Below, one piece after another: positions 33,555 to 35,532 of a DNA stretch of 35,532 nucleotides (positions are counted from its first letter, which is position 1; every line of letters begins with the position of its first letter). Made by a program: the position numbers and the translations under genes. The DNA comes from Catalimonadaceae bacterium JC749 (GTDB lineage: Bacteria > Bacteroidota > Bacteroidia > Cytophagales > Cyclobacteriaceae): positions 1 through 35,532 of the forward strand of contig JAJNNC010000025.1 in assembly GCA_021730635.1 (NCBI GenBank). The letters run 5' to 3'. The notes beneath the pieces were generated by a model that searched no databases, was not told where the DNA came from, and worked only from the letters and a program-made list of their open reading frames with translations.

Positions 33555-34751
33555 ATGATTAATAAGAAAAAACATTTCAGCTGGAGAAAACTCTTTAATG
33601 ATATTCATCTATGGTTAGGGATCGGCAGTGGGCTGATTCTTTTTTTGGTTTGCCTGAGCGGTACCCTGTATACTTTCAGAGCAGAGGTGGAAGCCCTGCT
33701 GGAACCTTCCAAATACTATGTGGATGCGGATGAGCAGACTCAACGACTTCCTCCTGAAACGATTATTGAAAAAATGAGGGAGAGTACGGGAGGCAAAGTA
33801 ACCTCCATAGAAATTCCCCATGACAGAAACAGTGTGTATAAGGTTAGTATTAAAATGTCGGAAGAAGAGCGGAGAGGAACCACATATTATGTAGACCCTT
33901 TCACAGCCACGATCAAAGGAACCGATGAAAGTCCCGCTTCAGGGTTTTTTATGTTTATGTTCAGAATGCATCGTTGGCTGCTGCTTGATACGGAAATTGG
34001 AAGACCTATCGTGGGCACAGCCACTTTAATTTTTGCTTTCATCGTATTGACAGGTTTGGTGTTGTGGTGGCCCAAAAAGTTAAAAAACTGGAAACAGGGT
34101 TTTAAGATCAAGACAGATGCGCATTGGAAAAGAATTAACCATGATCTGCACAATACGCTTGGCTTTTATACTTTTCTGCTTTTGCTCATTATGTCACTCA
34201 CGGGGCTGTGCTGGTCGTTCGAATGGTACCGTGAAGGGCTAAGCCATGTACTAGGCGCAGAAGTGTTTGGAGGCAGAGGAGAAAAACCGTTGGTTTCCGG
34301 AGCAGCCACACAGGATACCAGGCCTTTATCCGTTACAGACTATCTGAGAATGGCCGATCAACAACTGCCTTACGCGGGCGACTATCGCCTTTCCCTACCG
34401 GACAATGCTGAATCGGCAATAGTTATTAATAAGTATAGAACCGGTTTTTTTGCCTTGTCAGCCCCTGATAAACTTCAACTCGATCAGCATACCGGTCAAA
34501 CTTTATCATTAGAAAAGTTTGCAGACAAACCCTTCCATAAAAAGATTGCATCATCCATAAAACCATTGCATACGGGAGAGATATTGGGTACTTTCTCTAA
34601 AATATTGTACGCTCTCGCCTGTCTGATCGCTACCAGTTTACCTGTTACAGGGACGATCATCTGGATCAATAAATTAAAGAAAAAAGCAAAGAAGAAATCA
34701 AAAACGACCTCACAGAAAAGAAGCTATCAACCAGCAGGTGATGCTGAGTAA
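33555..34751 (+). CDS. PepSY-associated membrane protein (PiuB/FoxB-like)
   Basis: A 398-residue inner-membrane protein with four transmembrane segments (about 21-40, 151-172, 201-223, 347-371) and a large extracytoplasmic PepSY-containing loop between the first and second. Conserved histidines are visible: His18 (DIHLW), His139 (RMHRW), His196 and His199 (NHDLHN) and His339 (PLHTGE), placed to bind heme or iron at the membrane. Family members such as FoxB are implicated in ferric-siderophore reduction or transport. Location after a TonB siderophore receptor supports that role. The ATG at 33555 starts directly before the family motif KLFNDIHLW; the frame from 33498 adds 19 residues. The C-terminus is a Lys-rich cytoplasmic tail. 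Confidence 0.88.
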   Translation: MINKKKHFSWRKLFNDIHLWLGIGSGLILFLVCLSGTLYTFRAEVEALLEPSKYYVDADEQTQRLPPETIIEKMRESTGGKVTSIEIPHDRNSVYKVSIKMSEEERRGTTYYVDPFTATIKGTDESPASGFFMFMFRMHRWLLLDTEIGRPIVGTATLIFAFIVLTGLVLWWPKKLKNWKQGFKIKTDAHWKRINHDLHNTLGFYTFLLLLIMSLTGLCWSFEWYREGLSHVLGAEVFGGRGEKPLVSGAATQDTRPLSVTDYLRMADQQLPYAGDYRLSLPDNAESAIVINKYRTGFFALSAPDKLQLDQHTGQTLSLEKFADKPFHKKIASSIKPLHTGEILGTFSKILYALACLIATSLPVTGTIIWINKLKKKAKKKSKTTSQKRSYQPAGDAE

Positions 34752-35313
34752 AGACACAGTTATTATCATTTTTAGAAGCCTCTATTAAACTTTACTGCCA
34801 TTGGAAGCTATATAATTTTATTAATTCTTGTGATGGGCAGTATTAATTAACATAATTTTAGTTATCATACTTTTTAATTTCAAACCTGAATTCATGCTTA
34901 TAGCCTGAAACTTATCTGCTCCCATCGGCTTTGCCATGCTTTTTTTTACGCTGAGGGTAAGTACCTAATATTACATTATTTTTCACGCTGTAAGAAACCT
35001 ATGACATTTCGACCTGCAAGGAAATTCTTTATTTCTGTTTGGTACAAAAACGCAATGCTAACGGAAACCGACAGCCTCTTCACTCTTAAAAATATATTTT
35101 TCTTGACTATCAAGTCTGACTGGTTAAGTGAAGCCTGTCGATCTTATCTCAGGTGAAAACCATAGTATCTACCACAAAACTTACCTGCTGAAACTCCTCT
35201 GTGGGGTCGCCTCTCCCGCTGTTTATTTCATCTCTTACCAGAAATAAAATAGTTTTAAACCCATTTTTTGATAGTCCTGTATTTCTCAAACAATCAGAAA
35301 AATTAATATCCAT
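34752..35313. other. Intergenic region after the PepSY gene
   Basis: About 560 AT-rich bases. No clear terminator, small gene or repeat. A minus-strand frame (35149-35406) overlaps the start of the next gene in the opposite sense and has no recognisable domain. Confidence 0.4.
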
Positions 35314-35532
35314 ATGAACAAATCTATACACTCTTTTCTGCTGATACTGGGAATAATGATGCTTACTGTCCCTCCCTTGTGTGCTCAATTTGCCTTTCAA
35401 TGGCAAACAGGCAGCTTAGGCGCTGGTGATGGTGAGTTTGACGCCCCCTATGGTATAGCTGTTGATAGCAATGGTGACGTCTATATAGCCGATTCAGGTA
35501 ATGGACGTATTCAAAAGTTAACAACGGATGGT
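35314..35532 (+). CDS. Secreted NHL-repeat protein, 5' part only
   Basis: The gene starts at the ATG at 35314 and runs off the window end. Its 73 visible residues begin with a signal peptide (FLLILGIMMLTVPPLCA-Q, cleavage near residue 24-25), then FQWQTGSLGAGDGEFDAPYG, IAVDSNGDVYIADSGNGRIQKL, which is a textbook NHL repeat (xPxGIAVDxxGxVYVADxxNxRIQK). More NHL repeats, forming a beta-propeller, would follow. In Bacteroidota such proteins often end in a T9SS tail, which is not visible here. Exported; function unknown. Confidence 0.85.
   Translation, partial: MNKSIHSFLLILGIMMLTVPPLCAQFAFQWQTGSLGAGDGEFDAPYGIAVDSNGDVYIADSGNGRIQKLTTDG

Noticed and set aside
35149-35406. Minus-strand 85-residue frame
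   Set aside because: It overlaps the signal-peptide and first residues of the NHL-repeat gene, which is far better supported.

Overview
The window looks like chromosomal DNA of a member of the Bacteroidota, most likely of the Cytophagia/Cytophagales type. The pointers are a seven-bladed YCF48-like propeller with a C-terminal type IX secretion (Por) sorting tail, a Bacteroidota-type HU/DUF4469 DNA-binding protein, a TonB receptor with an N-terminal carboxypeptidase-regulatory-like domain, a DACNV-type diadenylate cyclase, an AraC-HTH/TolB-like/TPR membrane regulator, very large hybrid histidine kinases, and few Shine-Dalgarno-like sites. No rRNA, tRNA, CRISPR array, transposase or phage gene was recognised. 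Species cannot be named from sequence alone.

Layout. 1-2.5 kb: a dienelactone-hydrolase-like protein lacking its catalytic His, a DUF892 ferritin-like protein and a small unknown protein. 2.5-5.2 kb: a repeat-rich segment around one gene (HU/DUF4469 protein). It holds a 14-bp GC-rich tandem repeat, a terminator, a ten-unit array with an exact 23-bp period around a CATT-NN-AATG palindrome, a 168-bp inverted-repeat-bounded segment, and a probable dispersed non-coding repeat. 5.2-19.8 kb: a signalling island. It has a 1861-residue CheB-CheR-PAS-kinase-REC-Hpt fusion, a divergent 1515-residue protein with two complete kinase cores flanking a receiver, a T9SS-exported propeller, a DACNV diadenylate cyclase and a stand-alone receiver.

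20-25.7 kb: small metabolic and regulatory genes. These are a GNAT acetyltransferase, a MetR-like LysR regulator divergent from a rhodanese (with two MetR-type boxes 21 bp apart between them), a DinB-like protein, an AraC regulator, a NUDIX hydrolase, unknown small proteins including a translationally coupled pair with a DUF2798-like membrane protein, and a lipoprotein azurin. 26.4-29.2 kb: a membrane-tethered AraC/TolB-like/TPR regulator followed by a small lipoprotein. 29.4-34.8 kb: an iron-uptake unit, with a PchR-like AraC regulator divergent from a TonB siderophore receptor, a small lipoprotein and a PepSY-associated membrane protein. The window ends inside an NHL-repeat secreted protein that starts at 35314.

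How it fits together. The signalling island has the parts for a multi-step phosphorelay (three kinase cores, three receivers, one Hpt) next to a c-di-AMP synthase, though physical linkage is the only evidence that they interact. The 29.4-34.8 kb unit reads as regulated siderophore capture (receptor), surface or periplasmic handling (lipoprotein) and reduction or transport at the inner membrane (PepSY protein). The LysR/rhodanese pair reads as a sulfur-responsive unit. The most unusual DNA structure is the 23-bp periodic palindrome array at 3697-3913.
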